Below the pieces are notes generated by a model that worked only from the letters and a program-made list of their open reading frames with translations, had not been told where the DNA came from and did not search any database. A stretch of 64,000 bases of DNA from Rutstroemia sp. NJR-2017a BVV2 (taxonomy: Eukaryota; Ascomycota; Leotiomycetes; Helotiales; Rutstroemiaceae), in assembly GCA_002946415.1 (NCBI GenBank), contig NJPS01000011.1:496001-560000 (forward strand), given 5' to 3'. A program made the translations under genes and the position numbers. Numbering within the stretch: the first letter of the stretch is position 1; every line of letters starts with the position of its first letter. Shown one piece after another: positions 11,250 through 22,804 of the stretch.

Positions 11250-13447
11250 CTTTCTATCTTGATGGAAATAAATAACTAAGATATCCCTCATCACGCTGCG
11301 TTCATGCATTGCATTATCGTCTCCGAGATCTACGCGCTAGGGAGGGATCACTTGGTTTCCTTCACTAGTTCATTCGACAAAGATTGCCGAATGCAGAGGT
11401 TAATTTATTTCATTTTTGTCTCCGACATTGGAGATAAGAAAGGGAAGAAGATATTTCTATTTTTTGTGTGTATGTATGGTATGTTCGGCATTTACGCAAG
11501 GTATGGTGTGTATGGTTGTGGTATGAAAAAGTGGGGGAGGGGCATGCTGATCTTTGTGTTTCTGGTTTTCGGCACTTTTTTTCCAGGTTTCGCGTGCGGA
11601 AACGGTGATCAGCATACCATACCATATCCCACTTATCAATCACTCGGTGCTCATATTGCGCGCATTGATAGATACAGTATCATTCATTTGTTTCACATCG
11701 CTCGCTTGCATTGCAGTGTTCATCTCCCGCTCAGTGACTGATGTGCTAGTGTATGGTATGGATGGGTTTGTCTCAGGTTGATGGTTGGTGTGTAATGTAA
11801 TGTGTACTTCCTTTCGTATAGACGGGGTCTAGTGACTGCGCGTGCGTGTGGCTGAGGAGGTCAAGAGGAGATTGTCTATGACGAGCGTGCGTGCGTGTGG
11901 CGAATGATGAGGAACGAGGTTTGGTTGCATGTCTGGGTTGGGGGAGAGCGGGGATTGGATGCGGGAGGGAGGGAGGGAGGCTGAGATGGTGGTCAGATGG
12001 TTGGTTTGACTGGAGATGGGTGGCGGGAAGATGAATGGATGGATGGGGTGGTGAGAGTAGAGTTTTTTCGCTGAGTGAGGGTTGTGGATGTGATTGGGTG
12101 GATGGAATAAAGAGATCTGGAGGGGGTTCTTGTACTGGTTGCTGCTTCGTTTAGGTAAAGGGGAGATGTGACTTGGATTTGAACATCATTGGTGGGAGGA
12201 TATCTCAAGTAGTTGACCGTATAATTTGAGGATAGCTATTCTGTTGGCATTATCATGGTTCGTGTTGGTTATTTGTCGCTGTTGAGTGTTTCGTCATGTT
12301 ACTGCGATGCTTCAAAATCGCTATCACTCTATTCCATCCTGTCGGTTAGACACAAACACTTTCGTTGTCAAGAATATCACTTCATTTCACCGTCATATTC
12401 GTCATATACATATGTCTATAGATGAATGCATGTGCTTCATCGCCATTCAAATAGTTTTCAAGTGTAGATAATATAGTAGATTGAATTTCACGCAGATTGA
12501 ACCTGCTAATATCGCACCTACCACAGGAAGATGGTGACAATGAGGAAAAAAGAGCGCATTAGGCTTTCCATGCGGCCATGCCCAAGAAGCCATAGTTAGC
12601 CTCTTCTGAAATTTTGAAGCCGAAAGAAGTTTTTATAGACCCCATGAGATTGATGATATTGTGGACATTTAATCATGAGAAATCAGTGAATGAGTTACAG
12701 CAACCAGATCCAAGTATAGTATGTGTGATGAATGAATTGCAGGACGGAGAGAACCAGTGAACCTCTCCATATTCTTCCTTTCACACTATCCTTCAGACGA
12801 GGATGCTGAATAGAGTATAAATATGCCCCTCCTCCCTTCCCATCTTACATCTCCCAGGGAAAAAAACACTACTAAAAACACGGTCATCTCGATTGCGTTG
12901 TATTTGCCCTGGTGAATGTGGCCGATGATGACTCGTGAGCAGAGGAGCATGTTCGTAGGTAAAGGAAATGCTGTACTTACTGTTGTCATTTCTCATCCTC
13001 GTCCACGGCTAGTTCACTCACTGCCGGTCTGTTCCTTTTCAGTTCTGCTAGCAACGCTCCTGAACCGTCGCGCCTACTTGGGTCACTTACTGGAGTCTGA
13101 GTGATTCTTACTATTTAAGTAGAAAAGAAGAGCTGCCTACAGGACTTACTGTCTCTCCTGTACTGATTACTTAATTTGGGGTTCTTCGTAGGGGTATGCT
13201 GTACGAGGGAATCTTTCCGTAGCGGTGTCTTCCAGTAGTACTATTGTATATCCCAATACTTTCTTCCGTACTGGAGTAAGAGATCAGTTCACTCTTCCTT
13301 CCGGTAGCTCACATACTAGAAACTCCATACTACACTGGCAGCGAGTAAGAAGCCCATTTCGGACACTCTCGATCAAGGGTCCGCGGTGTAGTGCCGTTCC
13401 TTTGTTCACAAGAAGTTACGAGTTTTTGTATTTCGTCTTTCAAGTCG

Positions 13448-13455
13448 CTTCCCAT
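13448..13455. repeat. Left target-site duplication of the hAT element
   Basis: CTTCCCAT immediately outside the left terminal inverted repeat. It is identical to 16620-16627 outside the right end. Eight base pairs is the duplication length made by hAT transposases. Confidence 0.95.
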
Positions 13456-13470
13456 CAGAGTTGGGCACCC
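13456..13470. repeat. Left terminal inverted repeat of the hAT element
   Basis: CAGAGTTGGGCACCC. It pairs with 16605-16619 with one difference, at base 13 (C here, T in the inverted right copy). That difference is a transition. Confidence 0.95.
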
Positions 13471-13738
13471 AGTGGAATGCACCCAGGAATTTTCTGGATA
13501 TCCACCCTGGATTACCATCCAGAAGCACTTCTAGGAATGGGAATACCATCCAGAAAATCTGTGGAATAATCCAGGATTTCCTGGGTAAAGATGCCTTATT
13601 TTGGCCTGATATGGCCGCCGCACCTGAGGCCTTATTTGGGCGCAGAAGTGGACAAAGCGGCACACCTAATCAGGAAAAAGTGAGGATATACGTTTTAAAT
13701 AATTTATTCTACAACGCAATAATCCATTTAATGGTCCA

Positions 13739-16372
13739 CTATGTTAAAGCTTCTAACTGAGCAAGCTTTAAAGCTTCTGCCCGACGATTAAGTAATCTCT
13801 TATTAGCTTCCTGCCAGTGCTCTTTGGCTATTACTCCACCAATAGCTTCAATCGCTTTTCTTTTCTCAGCTTCTTCTTTCTTTAAAAGCTCTTCAACTCG
13901 GCGTTCAGCAAGGGTCGGCCCAGGAACTACGATAGCCTTCTCTGTACAGTTATTTATATCCTTATCGTCGCTAATCTCAACAAGCTCAATGTCTTCTTCT
14001 TCTTCTGCTTCCGGCAATGCCCCCCAAGCTCGTAAACAAAGGACATATTTAATGGTTTCGCTGGACAACTTGGTACGCCGTTTACTAATTAACTGCCCTG
14101 CTTTACTGAATACGCATTCAGAAGAGCTCGATATAGCTGGGATTGCAGTATAGTCGCGCTACATCTGAAAGAGAATAGGATAATTATATCGCTGTGCGAT
14201 CCACCACTTCGCTATATTGTTGTAGTCGGCAGTACGAATGCACGTCTCTGCAAGATATCGAGTTAATTCTGATTCCGTAGTTATAAGGGATATATCTCGT
14301 AGAGACATTGCCTGCTTAAAGCCGTAGAAAGGATTCGATTGGAAGTCATTTTCGTCATCTTCAGTAGAGTTCTCGATCTCTATACTAGTAGCTATCAATG
14401 CTTCTTCCTTATTGAAGATTCGTAGTCTATCTGCGCGAGATTTGTACTTGTTAAATATAGATTCTAAATGGACCTGGGCTTTGCGATATATATATGCTTT
14501 ATTGCCTCTGTTAATGTTGTACAAATATTCCAAGATATCCATTTTATATCGAGGATCGAGGATTATAGTGATGAAAGAGTGCTGTATAGTTATTGCCTTT
14601 TTATAATAATCGTCCAGAATCCTAAAAGCACTTGTAGCTGTGGTCTGTAAACTAGGATGGTTACTGTCGCTTGATATGATATGTAATTGGCGTAATAGAA
14701 GGATATATGTAGGAATAGTATCTTGAAGTATTGGGTATTGATCTGCTTGATACTGTGTAGTTGCTTTGCGGAAGATCTCGAAGAAGGAAGCTATCTCTTT
14801 GAGTACCTGCTAATCATCTTCGGTAGGTGTAAGGTATCTACAAATGTTCCTATCCTATTGTTGAGTCGCCAGGACTGCAGTAATAGGTTCTTGCTGGCGA
14901 AGGAACTCTTTAAGCATTGTATCTGTAGAACTCTATCGTACAGATATATCACAAATAAGGCGATAGTATCGAATATTCGAGGCAATATACTGATTCTTAA
15001 GCTGACTTCGTAGTAGACATTTATTTCGAAAGATTAAAGAAAGCGTATGAGCTTTATGGAAAGCAGTATATGTAGAAGTGGTTGAAGTGCTCAAGGTCGT
15101 TTCGGATAGGTATATATATTCGTCGATATTCTCTGTTGGTTCCGATGAAATTGCTTTTAGGGCTAAAAATGTTAGGAAAACCAAGCTCAACAGGAAAGTA
15201 AAGAGTTTCTTACCTGTTTAGATAGCAATATTATAAATATATGTATAGCAACGTATATCCCCTTTAATACGGTTGAATTGAAGTAAGTATTAGATCTTCT
15301 CTTTCTCTTCCATCAGCTCGTAATTAGAATTAACTATAGCTTGGAACTCCTCAAGTATCCTATCGTTAATACTGGTATTATCACGCGTTACTAAGATTAT
15401 TGCCTTAGTGATATTGAAGTTGTCGATAATCTCAAGAAGCTTCTGTACCAGGTATTTACCAGTATACGACAGGTTAATTAGTTCTATGATCGAAAGTATA
15501 GTTGATTTGGTGATTCCATATACTGTTTTATGATAAACAGTAACGGCGATATAATCCAAGCGGTTGCTTCCTGACTATATATTTGTAATTAATACGAATC
15601 TGCCTCCGCTTTCCATATAAGCTTCGAGTTCTTTCATCATAGCAGTTTTCGCAGTGCTATAGTCCTCTTGGAGATCTTTCATAAGTTATCTTCTCGATAT
15701 ATTCTGTGCTTGAGGGCTAAGTATTGTGATTAAGTTGTTGAATTCGGTCTGGTCTATAATACTAAAGGAGAGGTTATTCTTGATAATCAGTTCAAGTACT
15801 TGACGGCGATACTTCCGATTGAAATCGTTACTTGTCTTCTTAGCTTGTGGTACAAAGAAAGCAACAAGTCCTCCATTTCCTTCAAGAGAATCCTTAGCCT
15901 GTTGTGTTTTTTCTTCCGGTGAAAGAGGGATCCTGCTGTGGTTCTTTTGGTAATGGAGCTTATGATTATTTGTGCTATGGAGAATATAAGGGATGATCTT
16001 CTTATAAGAGCAGTTCTATTGAGTGTATCTGATCTCCATCTTATCTGCGAGTACAGGATCATCAAGAGCATGCCGAGTGTAATACGGGTTCGGCTCTTTA
16101 AATAAGTATATGTTCGTAGGTCGAATAGGTGCGACAGGAAGGCGAACTCTTTTGGCCGGAGCACTGGATGAAGATTGGCTGGGTGCTTGAGCAGCTGTAG
16201 AAGGAGGTGCTTCTCTGGTACGTTTATATGTTGATGAAGGTAATGGCATATTAGCGAAAATCGATCCTGGTTGGGCGCGATGAGGAGGTAATTGAGGCTC
16301 GCTGGAAGGTATTGTTGTTGATAAAAAGTGCAGAATAGCTCCGAAAGAATACCTATTACCTTTATTGATCAT
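13739..16372 (-). pseudogene. hAT transposase, nine premature stops in one frame
   Basis: Read from the ATG at 16372 to the natural stop at 13739, the frame spans 878 codons without any shift. It is cut by in-frame stops at 16016, 15686, 15575, 15290, 15218, 14933, 14855, 14810 and 14159 (lowest coordinate of each). The C-terminal part is the hAT dimerisation domain: after the last stop comes RDYTAIPAISSSSE, then VFSKAGQLISKRRTKLS. A DPRY motif about 150 codons earlier also fits the family, and a degenerate BED-like Cys/His region may lie near 16.0 kb. Several stops sit where the family usually has Trp or Gln, so they are readily explained by C-to-T or G-to-A change. No active protein is expected. 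Confidence 0.93.
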
Positions 16373-16604
16373 TTAATTTTAAAAATTTTCATATGTTTTC
16401 ATCCGAACTGTACGGATGGAAGTCATTATTTCCTAAATAGGCAATTCAAACTCGGCTAAGTCAGCTGCAACTACGTTTTGGTGTAATCACATGATAATTA
16501 TCCAGGGTATTCCGGATTATTCCACAAATTCCCGGGTACCATCCAGCAAAATCTGGCTGGGTTGGAATACCATTCCTGGAGCTCAAAAAATCCTGGGTGG
16601 AATA

Positions 16605-16619
16605 GGATGCCCAACTCTG
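16605..16619. repeat. Right terminal inverted repeat of the hAT element
   Basis: GGATGCCCAACTCTG, the inverted partner of 13456-13470. Confidence 0.95.
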
Positions 16620-16627
16620 CTTCCCAT
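16620..16627. repeat. Right target-site duplication of the hAT element
   Basis: CTTCCCAT, identical to 13448-13455. Perfect identity of the pair implies an insertion that has not been disturbed at its borders. Confidence 0.95.
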
Positions 16628-18322
16628 ATCGGTTTGATGCCCAGATCAGTGAATTCGGTATCTGTTAATTAGATGTACAATGATATCCAAGGGATATTTA
16701 AACCTCATCTCTCTTCTGCTTTTGCTGTTCCCTAGGAAAGTGTCAACAAGTACTTTGAATGGCGTTATGTTCGGAGTTGAATCCATGAGATGCTCTTGGG
16801 GGGTATGTGGGTATGCTGAGGGATCTATGGGTAGTTACTGTCTTCGATTCCGTTGATCTCACTGTCATTTCGCAAACTACCACTGTCGTTTATACCACTG
16901 TCGCTAACCCTTCTTGCTATCGATTGATGATTCACAGTGTTAATCCCATGAAAAGTTTCGTCCTTCCATTAATATTAATGCGTGCGTAATACTAGTTATC
17001 CACCCAAACACGCAGCTCCTTACGTTTACATTTCTCACATCGAGGTACTTATTGCTTCAACAAGATAATACTTAAGGAAAGTGCTTTTATACTAGCTAAT
17101 GGTATGTATACCGAGCAGTGAGATTGAAGAGGGGTCTACGAAGTGCAATTCCTCCATTGCTTTGCGTACTGTGTAATTAATCTTACACTTCGATCCAGCC
17201 ATCGATGCCTATTCTCTGAGGCCTTCCGAAGGAGGCTGAAAGTGACATGTGTAGATGAGCTAAAAGAATAGTATCTACAGATGATCCTTGATTCCCTGAC
17301 TCTGAAACAATGTCTTTGACGTTATATATATGTTTATGTTGGGTCGATATATGTAGCATACTGATTCCTTCCCTTTGCCTGATTATGAAACGTGCACAAC
17401 CACCGTTTGGTGAAGCGTTATTCATGGCAAAACCAGCTCACCTCCAAAGAGGATGGTTTGAAACATTATATAAAGGTGCGTCAACAAACATCAGCGACTT
17501 TAAGCTGCGCGGGTATTCATTAGTCAACGTAACACTCGTCGCCAAGGAGGCAGTGGCGAGAGCATGTCGTATGCCCGAAAGCTATTCGTGGAATCGTGAG
17601 CGCACAAGAATCAGTCGAACATCTAACAGTCCACTGAAAGCGAGAACAATTGGCGGTTCTGCGAAGTTCCTCGGATTCGTAATGCTCAACTGACTGAACG
17701 AGGGGTGCTTGCAACTGGTGTTTGTAGAAGGGATTCCTAGTCCAGGGAACTTATTCTCTTCCCAGTAGACGTTCGTCTTGAAAATGCTGTTGATTTGGGA
17801 CAAGGCCATATAATAGATGGCTATTTGTTTCCTCTTCGGCCGACAACATCGGGCCTGATGTTCAATATTGGTCTGAGTCCAGGGGGACTTACTCGACGTG
17901 AATCGTTGTTCTCATTTGGCCGGACACTTGTCGAAAACATTGAAGTTTCTCTTCAGACCACTGTCCCCTTCCAGATCACAGTTCCTTCCCAAGATGACCG
18001 TTCCTTCATAAACAATCGTTGCTGTCCAAGTTCAATTCCAGTTCTCTGCCTCTAATCAATCAGTCCTCCTCAAACATGATCCCTATTGAGAACCCTCACT
18101 TCTCCCCGATAAATCCGCGAGGAAAGGGTATTTTAGGGAACACAAAAACATTTCTATGCAGAGACTGAGAAAATATTATTTCAATGCCATGTGTGTGGTA
18201 TTTCTCTCCCTCGGTTCTTCTCAATGTTCATTACCCCACATTCCAGCGTCTACCATTAATTACTAATATATAATCAAATACCCCGCTCTCAGACCATCAA
18301 GCACTACAGCTAGCTTAGAAGC
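16628..18322. other. Intergenic between the hAT element and tRNA-Cys
   Basis: No gene is supported. A short plus-strand frame near 16.83-16.92 kb reads as a Ser/Thr/Val-rich segment (TTTVVYTTV) like those in fungal cell-wall glycoproteins, but it is isolated and surrounded by stops. A frame of 127 codons at 17310-17693 shows no family resemblance. Confidence 0.5.
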
Positions 18323-18394
18323 GCTCTTATAGCTCAGTGGTAGAGCGGAAGATTGCAGATCTTCAGGTCCATCGTTCGAACCGGTGTGAGAGCT
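18323..18394 (+). tRNA. tRNA-Cys (anticodon GCA)
   Basis: A 72-nt cloverleaf without an intron. The acceptor arm GCTCTTA pairs with TGAGAGC through one T-G pair. The D arm is GCTC/GAGC. The anticodon stem GAAGA/TCTTC encloses the loop TTGCAGA with anticodon GCA. The T arm CATCG/CGGTG encloses TTCGAAC, and the discriminator base is T. The A box (AGCTCAGTGG) and B box (GTTCGAACC-like) are in the expected internal positions for RNA polymerase III. The 3' CCA is not encoded, as usual for eukaryotes. Confidence 0.96.
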
Positions 18395-19668
18395 TCAATT
18401 GCTCAACCTTGAATATCAAATGTTGAATTTTTTGAATTTTTTTGGTAAATTTCCTGATCTTGGAGGCGGATCTAGTGAATTGCTTTGTTCATGGGTATAC
18501 AGTGTCCCTTTTAAATTGTACATACAGCGTGCTAGTGAAGAATTGGCCTATTGTCAGCACACCAATATGGTAGAATTTTGATTAACGCAGATAAGCGAGA
18601 ACCCCCTATGAATTGTATATCGGCGGATTAAATCTCGTTCTGCAGAATGAATACTATTTTTTAATTGACGGGTAAAACTGGTACGTTTTAAATTCTCGAG
18701 TGTAGATCTTCTTGAATTTACTTAGCGGCTTCGAGTCCGCCGATAATAGAACACGATGCTGTGATCTGCGATTCGAGGGAGAGAGTATGAGTTTTCAACT
18801 TTTCATCGTGGACGGAATGAAGTGTAGCCAATGACGGGATGCGTGCGGACCCTCATATATAGAACGAAATATCTGTAGTGCACACCGACCTGAGGAAGTG
18901 TGTAATATTGAGCATGTACTCTATTATTTTTATATATGTCAGGTTGGGAAGAAGCATGATCGATCAATACGGCAGTACTGCTCCCTCCCCTCTACAATTC
19001 TCCCGAAACAAATCACCCTCACTGTCTCGAACGGATACAACATCACCACAAACAACCTGAACACCATGCACCTTGGGCTTCTTGAGCTCGAATGAAATAA
19101 TCGTGTTACAATTAACAACTATTCAACTTTAAAAACTACTCAAACCATGCTCAAACAATACAAAGGTTCCATGTGAAAGGATGATCCATCCTAACCGCAG
19201 ACTCGCAGTTACTTGCTTATACTCAATAACACCAGTCCACCCATCCATCCAAACAATAATACGCCTTCGCCGCCCTCACATTTGTACTATCTGTACTGTG
19301 GTCCTTTGTTCCATCCATCAATCCATCCCAAGGAGTGAGAACACCCAAAGCAACAATCCTCCATGTGCTGTATATCATAAACCCAGGACAGTACCCTTCT
19401 TATTTGTGCCCACCAGCCTTTTGTATCCACGGACCCACCCGAAATTCCCATCCAGAATAATATAATACAGCCCACCCAGACCCTAGTTTTTGCTTAATGA
19501 ATAAGAAACCCCATATCTGCATACGGTGATGCATCGGAGTATCAGAAAAATAAAATGCAGTAGGCCAGACTCCTAACACATACGCTTTTGTGCACAGAAT
19601 TCCCACCACCATCATCGCTAATCCATAACACCAGAAATAAGCAGACCAGCCCCAGATCATACTACAGA
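18395..19668. other. Intergenic after tRNA-Cys
   Basis: Apart from the oligo-T terminator at 18428-18443, no gene is supported. The right part, close to 19.67 kb, should contain the 3' untranslated region of the minus-strand coiled-coil gene. Confidence 0.55.
18428..18443 (+). terminator. RNA polymerase III oligo-T terminator
   Basis: Two T runs (six, then seven) separated by GAA, starting 33 nt after the tRNA-Cys 3' end. They are the first T runs of four or more downstream, so the primary transcript would carry a trailer of about 33 nt. Confidence 0.7.
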
Positions 19669-21921
19669 TCAACTAAAGACCGGACTGAACACCCGAACCA
19701 TATTCACAGCCGTTCCTTTATCACTCTCTCCCATCTTCTTCGCCTTCTGTTTCTCCGCCCACTCTCTACTAGCTTGACGTCCTCTCTCCGCCGCCTCCTC
19801 TCTCGAACGCTTAGCAGCAGCCTCACGTTCCTCCTTCTCCCTCTTCATCTCCTCCGCCAGCTTCGCATCTCTATCGTAAAGCTCCTTTGCGCGACGTCGT
19901 TGCAATACAACATCCGCCTCCGAGACAGTGCGTTGCATAGCGAGGCCACTCATAGCCGGGCCATGATGACTAGGCGAGGGTTTGCGAACAGGTTGTTGGA
20001 CTTGGACTCTGGTGCGAGCTGCAGAGGAATTGGCTCTTTGTATGTCGGGGATCGAAGGACGGTGAGCACCGATCATGGAGCTACGCTTGCTGACGTTCAG
20101 ATTGGCGACTTCGGAACTCTCTCCGACTTTGCTTTGACGGGCACGGCTTGCGGCGGTGTCGCGAGGTAGGGTGCGAGACGTGAAGGTTGTGCTGATAGGT
20201 CTGGCTTTGAATTCACGTCTCTTGCGTTCTTCTTCTTCTTGGGCCTTAAGTTTGGCTTCATGTGCCTCCTTCTTTCGTCGTGACAAAGCTTCACCTGGGA
20301 GTTCAAATGCAGTGGGTTTGGTCAATGGTTTCGTAGATTTGACCTTGGGAGTCAAGGCAATCTTAGCGGGTGTTTCTGATGTTTCGCGCTGTGAAAGTCT
20401 TATTTCTCTTTGCTCTTTAAGTCTTCGCGCAACAGTTTCTCCAGAAAGTTCGAAGTTCGACTTGGTTGGCGGTTTGGTGGATTTGACGGCCTGCTTTGGG
20501 ACATATAGACTAGTCGGACGAGGTGTTTTGTTGGGAGATGTGACTTTACCCGGGGATACAGTTGACAGTCTCTCTGCAAGAGGTTTCGGACTATCAAATA
20601 CCATAGACTTTGGCCTTCTGAGGGCTGGCTCCTTAACTGTTGTAGCTTTGATCCGCATAGTTGCATAGGTAGAGTGTGGTCTCTGCGGGGATGTTCGACT
20701 CTTGCTGACTGGACTATGCTCAATTGCTTCGATGCTCACGCTCTTGCTGGCCATAACTCGGCGCGGTGACACTCTTGACTCTCTGCTCGGGGAAACACCA
20801 TCAGCAATGCTAACTTTCTTCTTGGTTGAAGAAATGACGATCTGCTCAGCAAGGGTGGCCTGATCAATAGCATCGATGGCATCTTCCAGGTTGTCAAATT
20901 CCTCCAGAGAATCTTCGATACGTGAGACTGGCTTGGCAGGCGATCGACTTGTGATCTGCTCAATGAAGGAGTCTTCCTCCTCATCGGCAGCAGCCATGCG
21001 TGTGGAATCCGTATAGAATTTTGAGATGTGAGCTCTCTCAATCTCTTCCAGTGTCTTCGGTTTCGATTTTGTAGGTGTAATCATGTGCGCCTCGACTGGG
21101 TGGTTGTTCTCACTTAAAATTGGCTGGGTAAAGTGTGATTGAGAAGCCTTAACATCCTGGCTCTCTGACACGATATTATCTTTCATGGCTACGTTATCAA
21201 AAGAATTAGCGGAATGTTCAAATCCGGGCTGAAAGAAATTCCCAGTCCCCAAAGGATGGTAAGATTGACCGATGAAAAGAGAGGTAAGGTGGTCCACGGT
21301 TGGGGGTGGTCTCCAATACATATCTCCAGCGGTGGAATTTCCAGTGAACGAAATGCCTGTGATATACTGACCTGTTTGTTGTCTTGCAAATTGACCTCGA
21401 GTTGTGCGTCCAGTAAAGGGCTGTGATGGTAGGTTACATTGGTCCGCAATTAGAGGTTGAGAAGCGTTGGCCGTCTGCAGTGGAGTCCATGAAGGCATTT
21501 GATTCGAAGAATTACCTGCACCTCGAGCTTCATTGCTAATCGGTAATGGAGCCGTGTTTGGTGTAACTACTGCAGGATGTAGGTGCCCAACGGTGTTGTC
21601 CACATTCTCGATCTGCTCAATGGAGCCCATGATTTGTTCCGCATCTGCCAATTCGCCATGTTTACCCTTGTTCCTATTCTTGTTCTTTTTGCCCTTTTTT
21701 GTCATGCCCAGAGCGTTCCTATATGCAGCTTTGAGATTCTTCATTTGCTGTGCGATAGCAAGCCCTTCACTATCTTCGGAAATCATCATGTTGAGTCCAG
21801 TCAAATCCGTAGGAGCCAATGCTTTCGGAGCAGGTGTATCGGGTAGTGGAATTTGTGCTGCAGTGAAAGCAGTGTCGTCTTCAGCAATGCTGATTTTACT
21901 TGATCTTGTAACTCGAGCCAT
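19669..21921 (-). CDS. Disordered coiled-coil protein with TPX2-like motifs
   Basis: A single-exon frame of 750 residues. I start it at the ATG at 21921 (MARVTRSSK); the same frame runs open a few codons further upstream but only to a GTG. A lysine-rich stretch at residues 75-88 looks like a nuclear localisation signal. Most of the protein is Ser/Pro/Lys-rich and probably disordered. Two copies of F-E-L-x-G-E followed by Arg/Lys-rich helix lie at residues 490 and 539. The second runs into an acidic-basic helix ending EFKARPI, recalling the LPGE...FKARP pattern of TPX2-type microtubule-binding proteins. The C-terminal 70 or so residues are a strongly charged helix, probably a coiled coil. I do not recognise a characterised orthologue. 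A spindle or cytoskeletal role is inferred only from these motifs and the mitotic neighbours. Confidence 0.75.
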   Translation of the reverse strand: MARVTRSSKISIAEDDTAFTAAQIPLPDTPAPKALAPTDLTGLNMMISEDSEGLAIAQQMKNLKAAYRNALGMTKKGKKNKNRNKGKHGELADAEQIMGSIEQIENVDNTVGHLHPAVVTPNTAPLPISNEARGAGNSSNQMPSWTPLQTANASQPLIADQCNLPSQPFTGRTTRGQFARQQTGQYITGISFTGNSTAGDMYWRPPPTVDHLTSLFIGQSYHPLGTGNFFQPGFEHSANSFDNVAMKDNIVSESQDVKASQSHFTQPILSENNHPVEAHMITPTKSKPKTLEEIERAHISKFYTDSTRMAAADEEEDSFIEQITSRSPAKPVSRIEDSLEEFDNLEDAIDAIDQATLAEQIVISSTKKKVSIADGVSPSRESRVSPRRVMASKSVSIEAIEHSPVSKSRTSPQRPHSTYATMRIKATTVKEPALRRPKSMVFDSPKPLAERLSTVSPGKVTSPNKTPRPTSLYVPKQAVKSTKPPTKSNFELSGETVARRLKEQREIRLSQRETSETPAKIALTPKVKSTKPLTKPTAFELPGEALSRRKKEAHEAKLKAQEEEERKRREFKARPISTTFTSRTLPRDTAASRARQSKVGESSEVANLNVSKRSSMIGAHRPSIPDIQRANSSAARTRVQVQQPVRKPSPSHHGPAMSGLAMQRTVSEADVVLQRRRAKELYDRDAKLAEEMKREKEEREAAAKRSREEAAERGRQASREWAEKQKAKKMGESDKGTAVNMVRVFSPVFS

Positions 21922-22804
21922 ATTAACTGCCCCAAAGAACACGAGGGTCTGGAACCTGCAGATCGTTTTCGAATAGTATCCCGGAGATTAGATGTGATTT
22001 GTGATTTGGGGAACAATTGATCTGCAAGGGTTGGCTCAAGAGTCGAAATTGCGATCAGAAAGTCAAACAGTGCCGGACGAGTAAAATCGTAGAAATGTTG
22101 TAGTTGTAGACGAGTGTGTGATGAATTCTTCCAAAACTTGGGCGTTTCTTATCGGTTATGAGACCTGCCAGAGAATTGAAGATATCGTTGAAGAGCTCTG
22201 GTTGGTTTGTTACAATAGGTACAATGTGCGACTGCTTCCATAGTCGATGCTCCGAGCTCCACGCTCCAAGCTCCCCTCAATTTTGTTTTTGGTATTTTTA
22301 GCCTATCGCTATAGCAACCAGGTAAGACAAGGAAAGCGCGTCTCTGTGCACCGCGTCGAGTTTCGTCCGACGGCGCCGGAAGAAGTTTCGAATTGACTTG
22401 GTACAACAATACATTGCAGAAATGGTGGATAATGGCTCGAAGTGTGAGATGCGCTGGACATTGAGCAGAATGGGTATCTCTCCGAGATGCGCTACAAACA
22501 CTCAGAGGAGGGGTCATATCCGTCATATCTTTAGCGACCGAGTATTGTGCACAGACAAAATGCCATGCTTAGTCGGCGATAGCCTCTTCTGCGCATTCCT
22601 CAATTTTACTGTATACCTCGTCATTGTCGTTACCAAAGTCCTCAGTTCCGACGCCATCCCCGAATCGCACGTCTCTCCGACAAATCCAATCGAAGAAGTC
22701 ATGTGTTGTACACCATTACCCATCTACGACGACGCCATGCAATGCACCATTACCGGTCATGATGAAAGTCCCTCTGTCTCAATGCGCCCGAAAGTCACAG
22801 AATC
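21922..22804. other. Spacer between the coiled-coil gene and DAD2
   Basis: Both flanking genes are on the minus strand, so this stretch should hold the promoter and leader of the coiled-coil gene and the 3' untranslated region of DAD2. Frames of up to 163 codons on both strands overlap one another and show no family resemblance. Confidence 0.55.

Larger units (their letters stand above)
1884..13447. other. 11.6-kb gene-poor spacer
   Basis: No recognisable protein, tRNA or intact mobile element was found on either strand. Frames of 60-220 codons occur but lack family resemblance, and many overlap a second frame on the opposite strand. The stretch holds many short tandem repeats (listed separately), homopurine/homopyrimidine blocks near 3.35 and 11.9-12.2 kb, and a dense microsatellite zone at 10.4-11.3 kb. 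Non-coding transcripts or a long upstream regulatory region for the Ecl1-like gene are possible but cannot be judged from sequence alone. Confidence 0.55.
13456..16619 (-). mobile_element. hAT-superfamily DNA transposon, full length but inactivated
   Basis: A 3,164-bp element with both ends present. The terminal inverted repeats are CAGAGTTGGGCAYCC: 15 bp with one mismatch, at 13456-13470 and 16605-16619. Both ends also carry related subterminal motifs (forms of GGAATAATCC and CCATCCAG), as expected for transposase binding sites. Perfect 8-bp target duplications flank it. Inside lies one long transposase reading frame on the minus strand, broken only by stop codons. The interior is visibly more AT-rich than neighbouring genes. 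The element is a single clean insertion with no nested copy. Confidence 0.96.
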
